Source: Paenibacillus sp. 32352 (GTDB lineage: Bacteria; Bacillota; Bacilli; Paenibacillales; NBRC-103111). From it: a DNA stretch of 64,000 nt. Positions 48,979 to 57,491 of the stretch are shown one piece after another; the first letter of the stretch is position 1; every line of letters begins with the position of its first letter. The stretch lies in NCBI RefSeq assembly GCF_002042965.1, contig NZ_MZNT01000015.1, positions 124,001 through 188,000 on the forward strand, given 5' to 3'. The notes beneath the pieces were generated by a model. It saw nothing but the letters and a program-made list of their open reading frames with translations, was not told where the DNA came from and did no database searches. A program made the translations under genes and the position numbers.

Positions 48979-50943
48979 TCAATTAGCGTTTGAAAGATGC
49001 GGTCTACCAAACAGTACTTGTTTATCCGAATCGAACACCCCGCGATAAACCACCTGCCCGCGACTTGAGGAAGCATCTACAACTTTGCCATCACCCGCAT
49101 AAATCCCAACGTGAGTAATATCCATAAATCTACCATTACGCTCGTAGCTCCAAAACACAAGGTCACCCGGAACCAACTCCGCCGCGCTTACGGTCAGGCT
49201 ATTCTCCACACAAAACCTGGCCTGCTCCGCTGCGGTTCGCGGCAAGCTAATGCCTAGCTGACGATAAACCCATTGGACGAGATAGCTGCAATCCGTAAAG
49301 TGGTCCTGTCCAGCCTTCGGTTGGCTGTACGGATCGCCTAGACGAGTCAGCGCCAACTTGACGGCCTCACTGCCCAATTCGCCATCGGGCAACTGCTGGT
49401 GAACCAAATCAAGCTGCTCCGGCGTCAAGCCAATATCCGCATCTTTTCCAAGTATTGCATACATGAGCGGGCGGAACTCCTCGGACAGCATCTCCTTCAT
49501 AAATTCCATCTGTTCATTTGTAAAGCGGTATATATCTGCCTGTTGCTCCGCAGTACGGCTAGTGACGGTAATATGCAAAATGCGCTCATATCGGGTAATC
49601 GTCTCTTCGCTGCTGCTTCCGTCCTCATGTTCTGTCGTAACCGTTTCCTTATGTTCTATCGTTTCAACACGAGATTCCAGCGAATTCATATCCCAAAACA
49701 CCGATCGAATGATACCGATTCTTGTTGCATCAAGCGTGGCCACATCCATTCCGTTTTCCACATCCGTGACGGTCTTCACGGCAAAGACGGCGATAATGTC
49801 CATCCAGTTATCGATTCGCGTATTGTCCGCGCTGCCGGGATAATGATATTCCACCCGGTCTACATTGCCAGCGGATTGCTGTAACTCTACCAGTCGGGCG
49901 GCAAATTCAGCGTCCAGCTCTTGAACGATTTGGGAAAGCGGCTTGACATCGGCATCCGTATTTTCACCGGACACAAAGATACCGAACGGAGAGGAAATGA
50001 CAGCGGCTATCACCATAACAATGCATAGAACTACAATTACCGAACCGCTGAATCCCAAAAGCGCCGTCAATCCCTTGACAAGCAAGGCGGCGGCTCTTTC
50101 AACCATTTTAACGATAAGACGATTCAATCTCGCGGCAGCTCGCGCGGTCTGGATGGATCGACGAGCAGACACCACCATCTGCGCAGCCCGCTGAGCTTCC
50201 TTGACGGCATTCATTCTCCCTTCAGTTTGAGCATCTGAAGGATTGTTAGCGTGCTCTAGCCGATGCCCATTTTTTGTAAATGGCGATAACGTCTTGAAAT
50301 TTCGTACCTTCCGTTTGATCGTATAATCTGATTGTTTTGATATAGCAGAGGGGACTCGGGTTAACGGTTTCACGCGTCCATTTGCTGAACGAGATACCGC
50401 GGCGGAGAATGTTTCCTTCTTCCCGACTGGTTTTGGATGTCCGATATTCCGTTTTTGCATCCGTTCAGAAAAGCTGCCTGTTCGAGAACGATGCAGAAGC
50501 CGGGTATTGACCCGGCTCCGTATAAATCGTTGTTTTCCTGAATGCGAACCAGAAGACAAGACGTATTTTACATCAACCGGCTTACGAAGACGTATGCTAC
50601 GGGCAGGTCGCGGTGTACGCGAAATCGATGACTCCGTATGAACATTAATCGGGCTCTGACTTGTGACAGAATCACCATCTGGCAACGGCCGCCTTTTTAG
50701 AATGTGCCGAATCAATCTCTTGTTGATATGCAGACTCATCCCCATTTGGGCACGTATCGTTTTTTTCGTAGCCGCTGCGGAATGGCGCTGCGCATATTCA
50801 ACTGGAGACTGGGAAGTCGTCTTGTCATGATCAACTTGCCGCTTGGCACGAGCGCTTGAACGGCTTACACGATGCAACACGTTTGGGAATTTGTCCAAAC
50901 GTTTGATGTCTTTCACAACATTCCTCGTTTTAATTTCCTTCAT
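48979..50943 (-). CDS. Membrane-anchored NlpC/P60 (C40) cell-wall peptidase of a conjugative element
   Basis: This 654-residue protein has a long basic, Arg/Lys/Ser-rich N-terminal region (about 1-285), one membrane segment (GSVIVVLCIVMVIAAVISS near 315), an extracytoplasmic domain, and a C-terminal NlpC/P60 domain with catalytic Cys in DHFTDCSYLVQWVYRQLGIS and His in ITHVGIYAGDG. Tn1549/CTn-type elements encode such CD1108-family hydrolases to open the wall for conjugation. The start at 50943 follows GGAGTGGAATGGG; an earlier GTG/ATG would overlap the DUF6075 gene. Confidence 0.85.
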   Translation of the reverse strand: MKEIKTRNVVKDIKRLDKFPNVLHRVSRSSARAKRQVDHDKTTSQSPVEYAQRHSAAATKKTIRAQMGMSLHINKRLIRHILKRRPLPDGDSVTSQSPINVHTESSISRTPRPARSIRLRKPVDVKYVLSSGSHSGKQRFIRSRVNTRLLHRSRTGSFSERMQKRNIGHPKPVGKKETFSAAVSRSANGRVKPLTRVPSAISKQSDYTIKRKVRNFKTLSPFTKNGHRLEHANNPSDAQTEGRMNAVKEAQRAAQMVVSARRSIQTARAAARLNRLIVKMVERAAALLVKGLTALLGFSGSVIVVLCIVMVIAAVISSPFGIFVSGENTDADVKPLSQIVQELDAEFAARLVELQQSAGNVDRVEYHYPGSADNTRIDNWMDIIAVFAVKTVTDVENGMDVATLDATRIGIIRSVFWDMNSLESRVETIEHKETVTTEHEDGSSSEETITRYERILHITVTSRTAEQQADIYRFTNEQMEFMKEMLSEEFRPLMYAILGKDADIGLTPEQLDLVHQQLPDGELGSEAVKLALTRLGDPYSQPKAGQDHFTDCSYLVQWVYRQLGISLPRTAAEQARFCVENSLTVSAAELVPGDLVFWSYERNGRFMDITHVGIYAGDGKVVDASSSRGQVVYRGVFDSDKQVLFGRPHLSNAN

Positions 50944-50975
50944 CGTCCCATTCCACTCCCGTCGCTGGCAGCCAT

Positions 50976-51383
50976 TCAGCGAATTTGTTCGGCCAACCGT
51001 TTGATCGTTCTCTCGTGACTTCGGCAATATTCGGGATAACGAAGACGAATCGCTTCAAAAAAGTAGGGGGTATAGCTGCAATCGAATAATTCGTGGGGAG
51101 TGGAGTACCGTTCGCCCACTGCTTCGGTCCATCCGTTCCACAAATTAAAGGCGAGCCGGCATACGCGAATGGAATTGCCCGTCTGCCAAGGGGCCGAAAG
51201 GCCTTCAGGCTTAATGCCGCCATTAGAAAAATCAAACAAATCGCGGATATGACTTCTGGTTTCTCGGGAAATGCCCAATGTATAGAACAGTGCTCGGTGA
51301 TAGCCGTCGCTGCATTTCCTTTCATCCAGCATCTGAACATAAAACCTCTCGTGTTCATCATCTCGAAACCGAATCGGATGCAT
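50976..51383 (-). CDS. DUF6075 family protein
   Basis: This 135-residue protein (IRFRDDEHERFYVQMLDERK, HRALFYTLGISRETRSHIRD, GGIKPEGLSAPWQTGNS, VCRLAFNLWNGWTE, FDCSYTPYFFEAIRLRYPEY) matches DUF6075, which is common in Firmicutes conjugative elements. The start was placed at ATG 51383, with AAAGGGG about 10 nt upstream. Function unknown. Confidence 0.8.
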   Translation of the reverse strand: MHPIRFRDDEHERFYVQMLDERKCSDGYHRALFYTLGISRETRSHIRDLFDFSNGGIKPEGLSAPWQTGNSIRVCRLAFNLWNGWTEAVGERYSTPHELFDCSYTPYFFEAIRLRYPEYCRSHERTIKRLAEQIR

Positions 51384-51410
51384 CGTCACATACCCCTTTC
51401 GTGGAGAATG

Positions 51411-51436
51411 CAGCGGCTGGTTGCAACCAGCCGCTG
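51411..51436. repeat. Perfect 26-bp palindrome
   Basis: Two 13-bp arms (CAGCGGCTGGTTG and its exact complement) meet with no spacer, between the sigma-like gene and the DUF6075 gene. No T run follows, so it is more likely a protein-binding site or processing hairpin than a terminator. Confidence 0.7.
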
Positions 51437-51501
51437 TCTGAACATGGTCCTCTATATAACCGTTCATTTTGGCAGGAAAATCGGACCCTCCGACGAAACG
51501 A

Positions 51502-51921
51502 TTACATGTTTTTCAGCAAGTATTCCATTTGTTTCAAGCCTCTTTGGATCGATTTACGAACCGCCCGCTCATCGACATGCTCGGCTTTGGCAATATCGAC
51601 TTTTCTCATGCCCAGGAAATAATGGGCGTAAATCCGCCTGGCAGATTTCTCCGGCAAAAGGCACATAGCTTCATAAAGTTGCTGCCGTGAAAGTTTGCGC
51701 TCGTAAACCTCCTCCGGTGAAAACGAAAGAAATAAAACTTGCTGCTCAATCCCGTCGTTGCGATCCAGCGAATAATAGGCCCGATGGCGATACGTTCGCA
51801 GCCTGTAGGCGCTTTCTTCCAAGTCAAAGCGGCGGATTTCATGGGCAACTTCTTCATCCACATCAACCCATACATCGGACTTAAAAAAAGGATACATATC
51901 CCGCAAATTCATCTTTTTCAT
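51502..51921 (-). CDS. Sigma-70-like factor of a conjugative element
   Basis: This 139-residue protein has EESAYRLRTYRHRAYYSLDR and NDGIEQ in the N-terminal half, then a sigma region 4-like HTH (EAMCLLPEKSARRIYAHYFL, MRKVDIAKAEHVDERAVRKS, IQRGLKQMEYLL). Such short sigma-like proteins (compare Tn916 Orf7 type) are found in Gram-positive integrative conjugative elements and control their transfer genes. The ATG at 51921 has GGAGGG 8 nt upstream. Confidence 0.82.
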   Translation of the reverse strand: MKKMNLRDMYPFFKSDVWVDVDEEVAHEIRRFDLEESAYRLRTYRHRAYYSLDRNDGIEQQVLFLSFSPEEVYERKLSRQQLYEAMCLLPEKSARRIYAHYFLGMRKVDIAKAEHVDERAVRKSIQRGLKQMEYLLKNM

Positions 51922-51934
51922 TCATGTCCCTCCA

Positions 51935-51958
51935 TTTTGGTTTGTTGGCAAACCAAAA
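51935..51958 (-). promoter_or_regulatory. Inverted repeat just upstream of the sigma-like gene
   Basis: TTTTGGTTTG (51935-51944) and CAAACCAAAA (51949-51958), spacer 4 bp, ends right before the ribosome binding site. It may be an operator or an RNA hairpin influencing translation. Confidence 0.5.
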
Positions 51959-52631
51959 CAGAGGGGGGTGAACGACAACCAGCGCTTCCTTTCAAGCGTT
52001 TGTGAACTATCTCAACAAAACAAAAAAGACCCTGCCGCAGAGCATTCCAACGCTCCGCTGCGGCTAAGTCTAAAAATGATGGTGATAATGACCGTAGAAC
52101 AGACACATAAAAAGATTCCGGCTCGACATTATAGGCAACTGGGGGCACATAATATCAGCTCCGTTCTCACATGGCAACACCACTGCGAGAAGAAAGGCCT
52201 GTCTGTTTTTATGTTGGTGCTGTCATACGTTTTTTTGTCCGGACGCTCCTTTTCATCCAGAACTTAGCCAGTTATAGGTCATTTGTTCGATAACAGGACT
52301 TCCACTAATCGACGTTTTAGGAGCATCATCTCCCGTCTATTAGGTCTCATTGCCCTCAAATATAATGTTGCTTGAAAAACACAGAATCACCTAAATATTG
52401 AACGATTTTGCGATTGGTGTAATTTCAAGTCGATTGATGTGAGAGTTTACGAGAGAAAGATTACTACTGAACTCTCCCAAATTAAGCCTTTGGAAGCAGT
52501 ATTTAAGTCACTTATTATGGTAAAATATAGGTGTGTGCATCAAACAAATTAGTTATTTCGTATGAGATTGAAGGAGGGATAAGGATACCTAAACGTGGTT
52601 AACATTCATTCGTAGAGGAGGTTTCGATGAA
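51959..52631. other. 673-bp divergent region without a recognised gene
   Basis: It contains a GCCGCAG...CTGCGGC hairpin near 52041-52066 and the promoter regions of the sigma-like gene (minus) and the ECF sigma gene (plus). Short frames here have no family pattern. Confidence 0.5.
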
Positions 52632-53174
52632 ATGCATGAGTTGAAAAGTAATGAGGAATTTTCGGAAGAAATATGCCGCAGACATTTTAATCAAGTTTAT
52701 AAGTACTGCAAAAATCTGTTAAAGGGACAACCTGATGATTTGGCAGAGGAATGCACGCAGAATACGTTTTTGCAAGCGCATACACAAGCATCGAAATTAA
52801 AAGTTCACCCAAATATTGTAGGCTGGCTGTATACAACCTCCCGGAATCAAGTAAACGCGGCATATAGGAAACAATACCGGAAAAGAAAATACGAATTTAT
52901 TTTGAGTGGAGAGTTGTCAAGCAAACTTGTTTCCGACAACCGCGAACTGGATGAAATATTGATTTCAATTCTTAACATTGACTCCTTGGTGGAAACCGTG
53001 TTAAGTAAGCTCAACAATTTTGAAGCCAAATTATATACAGAATATTTTAAGAATCAGTTATCGATATCCCAGCTTGCTGAAAAATACAATCTTTCACAGA
53101 CTGCTATCACAACCCGAATTTACAGATTAAAGCGAAAGATTAGAGCCATTGCTCACTATACACTGTCAGCATGA
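52632..53174 (+). CDS. ECF-type RNA polymerase sigma factor
   Basis: This 180-residue protein has region 2 (ICRRHFNQVYKYCKNLLKGQ, DLAEECTQNTFLQAH, GWLYTTSRNQVNAAYRKQYR) and region 4 (NFEAKLYTEYFKNQLSISQL, AEKYNLSQTAITTRIYRLKR). No anti-sigma gene follows. AGAGGAGG lies 10 nt before ATG 52632, and a five-codon out-of-frame mini-ORF starts at 52627 and overlaps the start, which may temper translation. GC is lower than in neighbours. Confidence 0.88.
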   Translation: MHELKSNEEFSEEICRRHFNQVYKYCKNLLKGQPDDLAEECTQNTFLQAHTQASKLKVHPNIVGWLYTTSRNQVNAAYRKQYRKRKYEFILSGELSSKLVSDNRELDEILISILNIDSLVETVLSKLNNFEAKLYTEYFKNQLSISQLAEKYNLSQTAITTRIYRLKRKIRAIAHYTLSA

Positions 53175-53228
53175 ATATTCTGTGCGCCTGAACCGCGAAA
53201 TAGTGCAAGCCCCATGTTAATTATTTAA

Positions 53229-53285
53229 AGCCACTCTGGCGACGTCTGAGGGGTATACCTCTTTTTCGTTTAACTCACAGTGGCT
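53229..53285 (+). terminator. Terminator region after the ECF sigma gene
   Basis: An outer AGCCACT/AGTGGCT pair (53229-53235 and 53279-53285) encloses a small GAGG/CCTC hairpin followed directly by TTTTT (53248-53266). The remaining 235 bp to the kinase relic show no gene. Confidence 0.5.
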
Positions 53286-53519
53286 GCACTAGCAATTCAA
53301 AACTTTTCGAGAAGGGACTTCTGACCCTTCTGCATGAAGCAGGTGCTGCAGAGGCATCCATCACCTTCTTGGGTTGGCCCTGTGTACAGCAGGCGCCATT
53401 TTTGTTTTGCAAACCGCATTCATAGCCGGAAAAGCTCCAGCAGTGTAATTGAGTGCTATTTCTCCAAGATGTATTATGGTCAGCCGCACTTTCACGGAAT
53501 CAGGAATATTTAGGATATT

Positions 53520-54102
53520 TTAAACTCCCGTGCTGGCCGGCAATTGAACGATTACGCTTGTGCCGGCATCCGAGCTTTCGATATTCAAGGTTCCCCCCAT
53601 TTTTTCGATCATAGCATAACTGAAACTAAGCCCGAATCCGATAGCGTCCGGTTTACTTGTAACAAACGGTGTGATGATTCGGGGCTGCAAATCTTTTGGA
53701 ATTCCTGCACCTTGATCGCGAACAATGATTTGGATATGATTGTCGGTAATGTGCGTGCGAAGCGTTAAGACAGAACCTGGGGGACTTGCATCTAAGGCGT
53801 TGTCAATGATTTCTTGCAGCGCGGCTCGCTTCTGATGAGGCGGAGAGGCAGCAAATTGCAGAACGGAAACATGATCTTTCAAACTTTTTTCCAGAAGTTG
53901 AAGCGTCCCTTTGATTACCGCTAAAGGATTTAAAATGATATTGGCTGTGCCCGCCGCCATATGCCCAATCGTTTCCCTTCTTTCTTTCTCGCATTGAATT
54001 TGCACGTACTGTTGAAAATCTTGGATATCGGCCATTAGAACAAAACATTCCCCTTTTAACTGAGGGTATACATAGGCGATCATGGATCGCACTTTGCCAT
54101 CT
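53520..54102 (-). pseudogene. Histidine kinase remnant
   Basis: The frame encodes a PAS-like end (KGECFVLMADIQDFQQYVQ), a dimerisation helix ETIGHMAAGTANIILNPLAV in which the expected AHEIRNPL has become ANIILNPL so the phospho-accepting His is gone, and then, after an apparent internal deletion, an ATPase domain (LQEIIDNALDASPPGSVLTL, VRDQGAGIPKDLQPR, GFGLSFSYAMIEKMGG). It resembles sporulation-type kinases. The 5' end is cut at the junction with the inverted CBS fragment. Confidence 0.75.
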
Positions 54103-54150
54103 AATAACAATCCCCACTGTTGTTCCATGATCCGTTACGACCAGAGAACC
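54103..54150 (-). pseudogene. 48-bp inverted fragment of the CBS domain
   Basis: The minus strand encodes GSLVVTDHGTTVGIVI, matching codons of GSLVVTDHGSIVGIIT in the intact gene at 46316-46363. Immediately to the right (54151) the homologous sequence continues on the plus strand with the next codon. So exactly 16 codons are flipped in place, and everything 5' of them is replaced by the kinase remnant. Confidence 0.75.
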
Positions 54151-54750
54151 GCGTCGAGGGATATCCGATCTTCCCATCCCAATCGCATTGTGGCCGACGC
54201 GATGACCCCAGACCCGATCAGCATTTCGCCTGACCAATTTGCTTGGGACGCAATAGAAACGATGGAACGGAACCATATTGAACGCCTTCTTGTCATTCAT
54301 GAAGATCAAGTAATCGGAATCGTGACCCGAGAGACGCTTCAGATCAAACTGAACCAAATCGTTGACCCTCTAACGGGACTGTACCGTGCACCTTATATCC
54401 AACATATCGGCGAACATTTTCTGAACCGTTGCCAACATTTCCGTTTACTCTTTATTGATCTCAATAACTTTGGTGAAATCAACAAATTGTATGGACATCC
54501 AGTAGGGGACGATTTTCTTGTCGAGTTCTCCAACCGCTTGCGTACATTAACAAACGAACAGGATTATGTCTACAGGTATGCGGGGGATGAGTTTATTGTG
54601 ATTACGTGCCGGAATGAGAACGATGCCTTGCAATTAGAAGTTGCCCTGTCCCACCCCGTCGTCATTCAAAACGTTACGTTGTCCGCATCGGCGGGAGTCA
54701 TAAACGGCTTTCTCGTTCCCGACTTTTTTCGCTGCCTTTTCGAGAACTGA
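54151..54750 (+). pseudogene. CBS-GGDEF gene, 5'-truncated and frameshifted (copy B)
   Basis: From RDIRSSHPNRIVADAMTPDP through FIDLNNFGEINKLYGHPVGD and RYAGDEFIVITC it parallels the protein at 46220-47014, but lacks the first CBS segment and ends early in VPDFFRCLFEN because of a frameshift near 54730. An ATG start at 54082 would lie within the kinase remnant and has no site. Confidence 0.8.
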
Positions 54751-54825
54751 TAAGCAGAGCGAGTCTTTTATCCACTTCTTTGAAACAGAAATCTGTTGTA
54801 TGATGGGGAAATCGACTTTTCGCCA

Positions 54826-54895
54826 AACTTGAGAGCGGTAAAAAGCGTGAAGCATTCTGACACGCGTCCTAAGCGTAAATAGAAGGTTATTTTAA
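54826..54895 (-). pseudogene. virB4 relic at the end of copy B
   Basis: The minus strand reads NNLLFTLRTRVRMLHAFYRS then QV, the same VirB4-derived fragment as in copy A, further diverged. Confidence 0.5.
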
Positions 54896-54940
54896 AACGG
54901 ATGTTCATCCGATCAGAACGTGTCCGACTGTCTTCGCGGT

Positions 54941-56041
54941 TCAATCCTGCATATTTTTCTTCTTCCATTGTTTTCTGATCCAGGCCACACCGAGCAGCGC
55001 CGCGGGAATGCAAACCAATACCGTCAATGCCGAAAAAATGATCGAAGTCGATAACGCATGCGTCAACTCCTGCAGATTGGGCGCGACCCATACGCTCATT
55101 AACAGCAGTAAGAAGCCGACAGGGAATACGATTGGCTTGTATTCACGAAGGTTCATCCATTGAGCGGCGCCCATGGCCGTCACATAAAAGAAAACACATA
55201 TTTTAACAAATGCGCCCAACACCCAAATAGCCATAAAAAGTGACTCCAGATGGGTAAAGAAATCGGCCAGGTTGATGTATCTGGCGACAATCAGGAAAGG
55301 ATAGATATAATTTCCCGTTAGATCCCCCAATAGCAGCAGCGTAACCAGGTTGGATGACACAAGCGTCACAATGACGGCCAGCAAAGTTATCGCCATGCTT
55401 TTTTTCACTTTATCCGCACGGTTTGCAAATGGAATTAAAAACGACACGGTCAGAAATTCGCTGAACCATGCTTGCAAAACAACCGAACCTGAGAGGGAAG
55501 GCCCGATACCTTCTCCCATGATCGGCAGCATCTTCAGAATATGAAGATCCGGAAACAAGGGGATGATCAGAAGCAGAAAGAGCAGCGCAAAAACAGGGAT
55601 AAATACATCGGCAAATCTTGCGATGATTTCCACGCCGCTGCGAACAACAATGGCACAAACGAACACCATGCTTCCGGATACAACCAGCAACGGCGTTTGA
55701 ACAAGAAACGCTCCGACTACAAATTCGCCGTATTCCCGAACGATAATGCCGCTTAAATACAAATAGTACAACAGTATAACCAACCCGAACACTTTACCCA
55801 GCATTCGACCTAATATACGTTTGCTTGACTGGACGAGATTCTCGCCTGGAAACAATGTTTGAAACCCTAACGCAATACCAATCGCGATCAAGCCGCTGAA
55901 TGCCCACATCGGAGATATCCACAAATCCTGCTTGGCAAATTGATACGTAATCGACTGCGTGCTTAAAATAGCCGTCGGAGTAATCGCCAAATAGATCATT
56001 TTTCCGATTTGCGGGGCGGATATTTTTCCTTTTTCAATCAT
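54941..56041 (-). CDS. GerB-type spore germination permease (intact copy)
   Basis: This 366-residue GerAB-family protein has about ten membrane segments; it begins IEKGKISAPQIGKMIYLAIT and ends in KKNMQD. It is the last gene of the third receptor operon (gerA-gerC-small-gerB, minus). A truncated relative lies at 47161-48007. Confidence 0.9.
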   Translation of the reverse strand: MIEKGKISAPQIGKMIYLAITPTAILSTQSITYQFAKQDLWISPMWAFSGLIAIGIALGFQTLFPGENLVQSSKRILGRMLGKVFGLVILLYYLYLSGIIVREYGEFVVGAFLVQTPLLVVSGSMVFVCAIVVRSGVEIIARFADVFIPVFALLFLLLIIPLFPDLHILKMLPIMGEGIGPSLSGSVVLQAWFSEFLTVSFLIPFANRADKVKKSMAITLLAVIVTLVSSNLVTLLLLGDLTGNYIYPFLIVARYINLADFFTHLESLFMAIWVLGAFVKICVFFYVTAMGAAQWMNLREYKPIVFPVGFLLLLMSVWVAPNLQELTHALSTSIIFSALTVLVCIPAALLGVAWIRKQWKKKNMQD

Positions 56042-56044
56042 GTT

Positions 56045-56299
56045 TCACCCGTTCCTTCGTACGGTAAACTTCTCCATCAAGTCGACCAACGGTTTGTAGA
56101 TAACATCCAGCCATTGCGTAGGGCCCGGCATTTGGGGATCGATCACAAGCAAGATCGCCAAAATCGCACCCAGTCCGGTCAGGGCGCAATAAGCCATCTT
56201 CTCCCGCTTCGTATAAGACGGCATGGAGCGCCAATCATGCAAAACCATCAAAGTAAGCACCGCGGCAACGCCCAGCAGTTTCCTCCAAATCAAGATCAT
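56045..56299 (-). CDS. Small membrane protein of the third ger operon
   Basis: This 84-residue protein has two hydrophobic segments (LLGVAAVLTLMVLHDW and LTGLGAILAILLVIDP) and a C-terminal amphipathic tail. It lies between gerC and gerB with 3-4 bp spacing, parallel to the small ORF of the first operon; the sequences differ but the position is the same. Confidence 0.8.
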   Translation of the reverse strand: MILIWRKLLGVAAVLTLMVLHDWRSMPSYTKREKMAYCALTGLGAILAILLVIDPQMPGPTQWLDVIYKPLVDLMEKFTVRRNG

Positions 56300-56303
56300 A
56301 TCA

Positions 56304-57491
56304 TCACCTCTGCGCCGGCTTGAATATGCTTCTGTTGGTCATGCCGGGGCGGACAACCTTGACTTTCGCCTGTACGTTGACTTGCAGATGGGAATAAATT
56401 TCGTCCCAGCGATCCTTGTTTCGGTTCCACTCCTTCGGATACTTCCGGTAAAAAGCATCCGCAAAATTGAAAATATCGGCTTTCATCTCTTTTTGCGCCC
56501 GTTCTAGCGCCATTTGAATGCGGCGTTTAATATCGTCTTCCAGCTCGCGCTCCAATTCGCTGATATGGTCCGGCACGGACAGATCCAGTTCCGACGTGTT
56601 TTCAACGATGTCATCCTGGGTTTCGATTCGAACCGTCAGGCTCCATTCTCCTCCTCCTTTAAGGTGCGGGATCAGATCCGTACGGCTTCTCAGCAATTGT
56701 AGCGACACGAGTCCCTTGCTCTCGCCTGGGGAAACGGTAACCGTCGCTTTTTTCACTTCGTTTCTCAACCACATGATTCCGCGTGTCTCGGCATCGTTCA
56801 TGCGGCCGATCATCTTTCCATTTTTCAGAACCGCCGTGCCTTTAATGAATGCGAACGCTGTTTGCTTTCCATCGCCAGGCTTGATTTCGACCCATGGGAT
56901 GACGGCGGATCTGGATCTGCCCGCCATCATCTCCGCCAATTCTTTCAACGTAATATTCAGACCTGTTTCATTTTCAGCCATTTTACGCAGAGCATGCGAA
57001 ACCGAGCGTTCAATCGGCGGATCGATTTCCAGTACTTCCTTGGCAGGACTTTGGCTGACGAAAACATTGGCCCGCTCCCTCGGAATCGGATGCCTCGTCA
57101 AAAATTCCAAAGGTTCGGCGAGCCCTTCTTTCGCCAGCCGCTGACCGAATACGAACACCTCGTCCTGGCCCCAAAACACTTTGCGGCTTAACACCTGCTG
57201 CAAATGGGATGCCGCATCGGCCATCGATAACCCACGGGAGGAACGAACAACCGATTTGCCGGAACCTCCGCCGACGTCTGAAGATACGCTGCCCGATTGA
57301 TCGGAGGATGATGGCGATACCAAATATTGCTTGACGGAAAGCTCCAGTTTCCGATCTTCCGTCAGGTCCAATCCGCCGGCCGTAAGAATCGCCAAATCGT
57401 TTACTTCGGTTCGGTCCCAACATCCGGACAGCAGCACCGCCGAGGCAATCAGCCCCCCCATAAACGTCCTCTTTGCGCTCAGCTTCGTCAA
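56304..57491 (-). CDS. Ger(x)C family spore germination lipoprotein
   Basis: This 395-residue lipoprotein has the signal GGLIASAVLLSGCWDRTEVND (lipobox LLSGC), a Ser/Gly-rich insertion near 70-85 (SSDQSGSVSSDVGGGSGKSV), and the C-terminal family helix ELEDDIKRRIQMALERAQKE. It is the C subunit of the third receptor, and its start overlaps the gerA stop by 4 bp. Confidence 0.92.
   Translation of the reverse strand: MTKLSAKRTFMGGLIASAVLLSGCWDRTEVNDLAILTAGGLDLTEDRKLELSVKQYLVSPSSSDQSGSVSSDVGGGSGKSVVRSSRGLSMADAASHLQQVLSRKVFWGQDEVFVFGQRLAKEGLAEPLEFLTRHPIPRERANVFVSQSPAKEVLEIDPPIERSVSHALRKMAENETGLNITLKELAEMMAGRSRSAVIPWVEIKPGDGKQTAFAFIKGTAVLKNGKMIGRMNDAETRGIMWLRNEVKKATVTVSPGESKGLVSLQLLRSRTDLIPHLKGGGEWSLTVRIETQDDIVENTSELDLSVPDHISELERELEDDIKRRIQMALERAQKEMKADIFNFADAFYRKYPKEWNRNKDRWDEIYSHLQVNVQAKVKVVRPGMTNRSIFKPAQR

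Larger units (their letters stand above)
54151..56547. repeat. Duplicated segment, copy B
   Basis: It is the counterpart of 46364-48262. Here gerB and the small ger gene are intact and run on into full gerC and gerA, while the CBS-GGDEF gene is broken. The two copies therefore decayed in complementary ways. Confidence 0.85.

Noticed and set aside
53803..54357. A 184-codon minus-strand frame across the kinase/CBS junction
   Set aside because: It is in the wrong frame for the kinase and antisense to GGDEF; only its 16-codon inverted CBS piece is meaningful.
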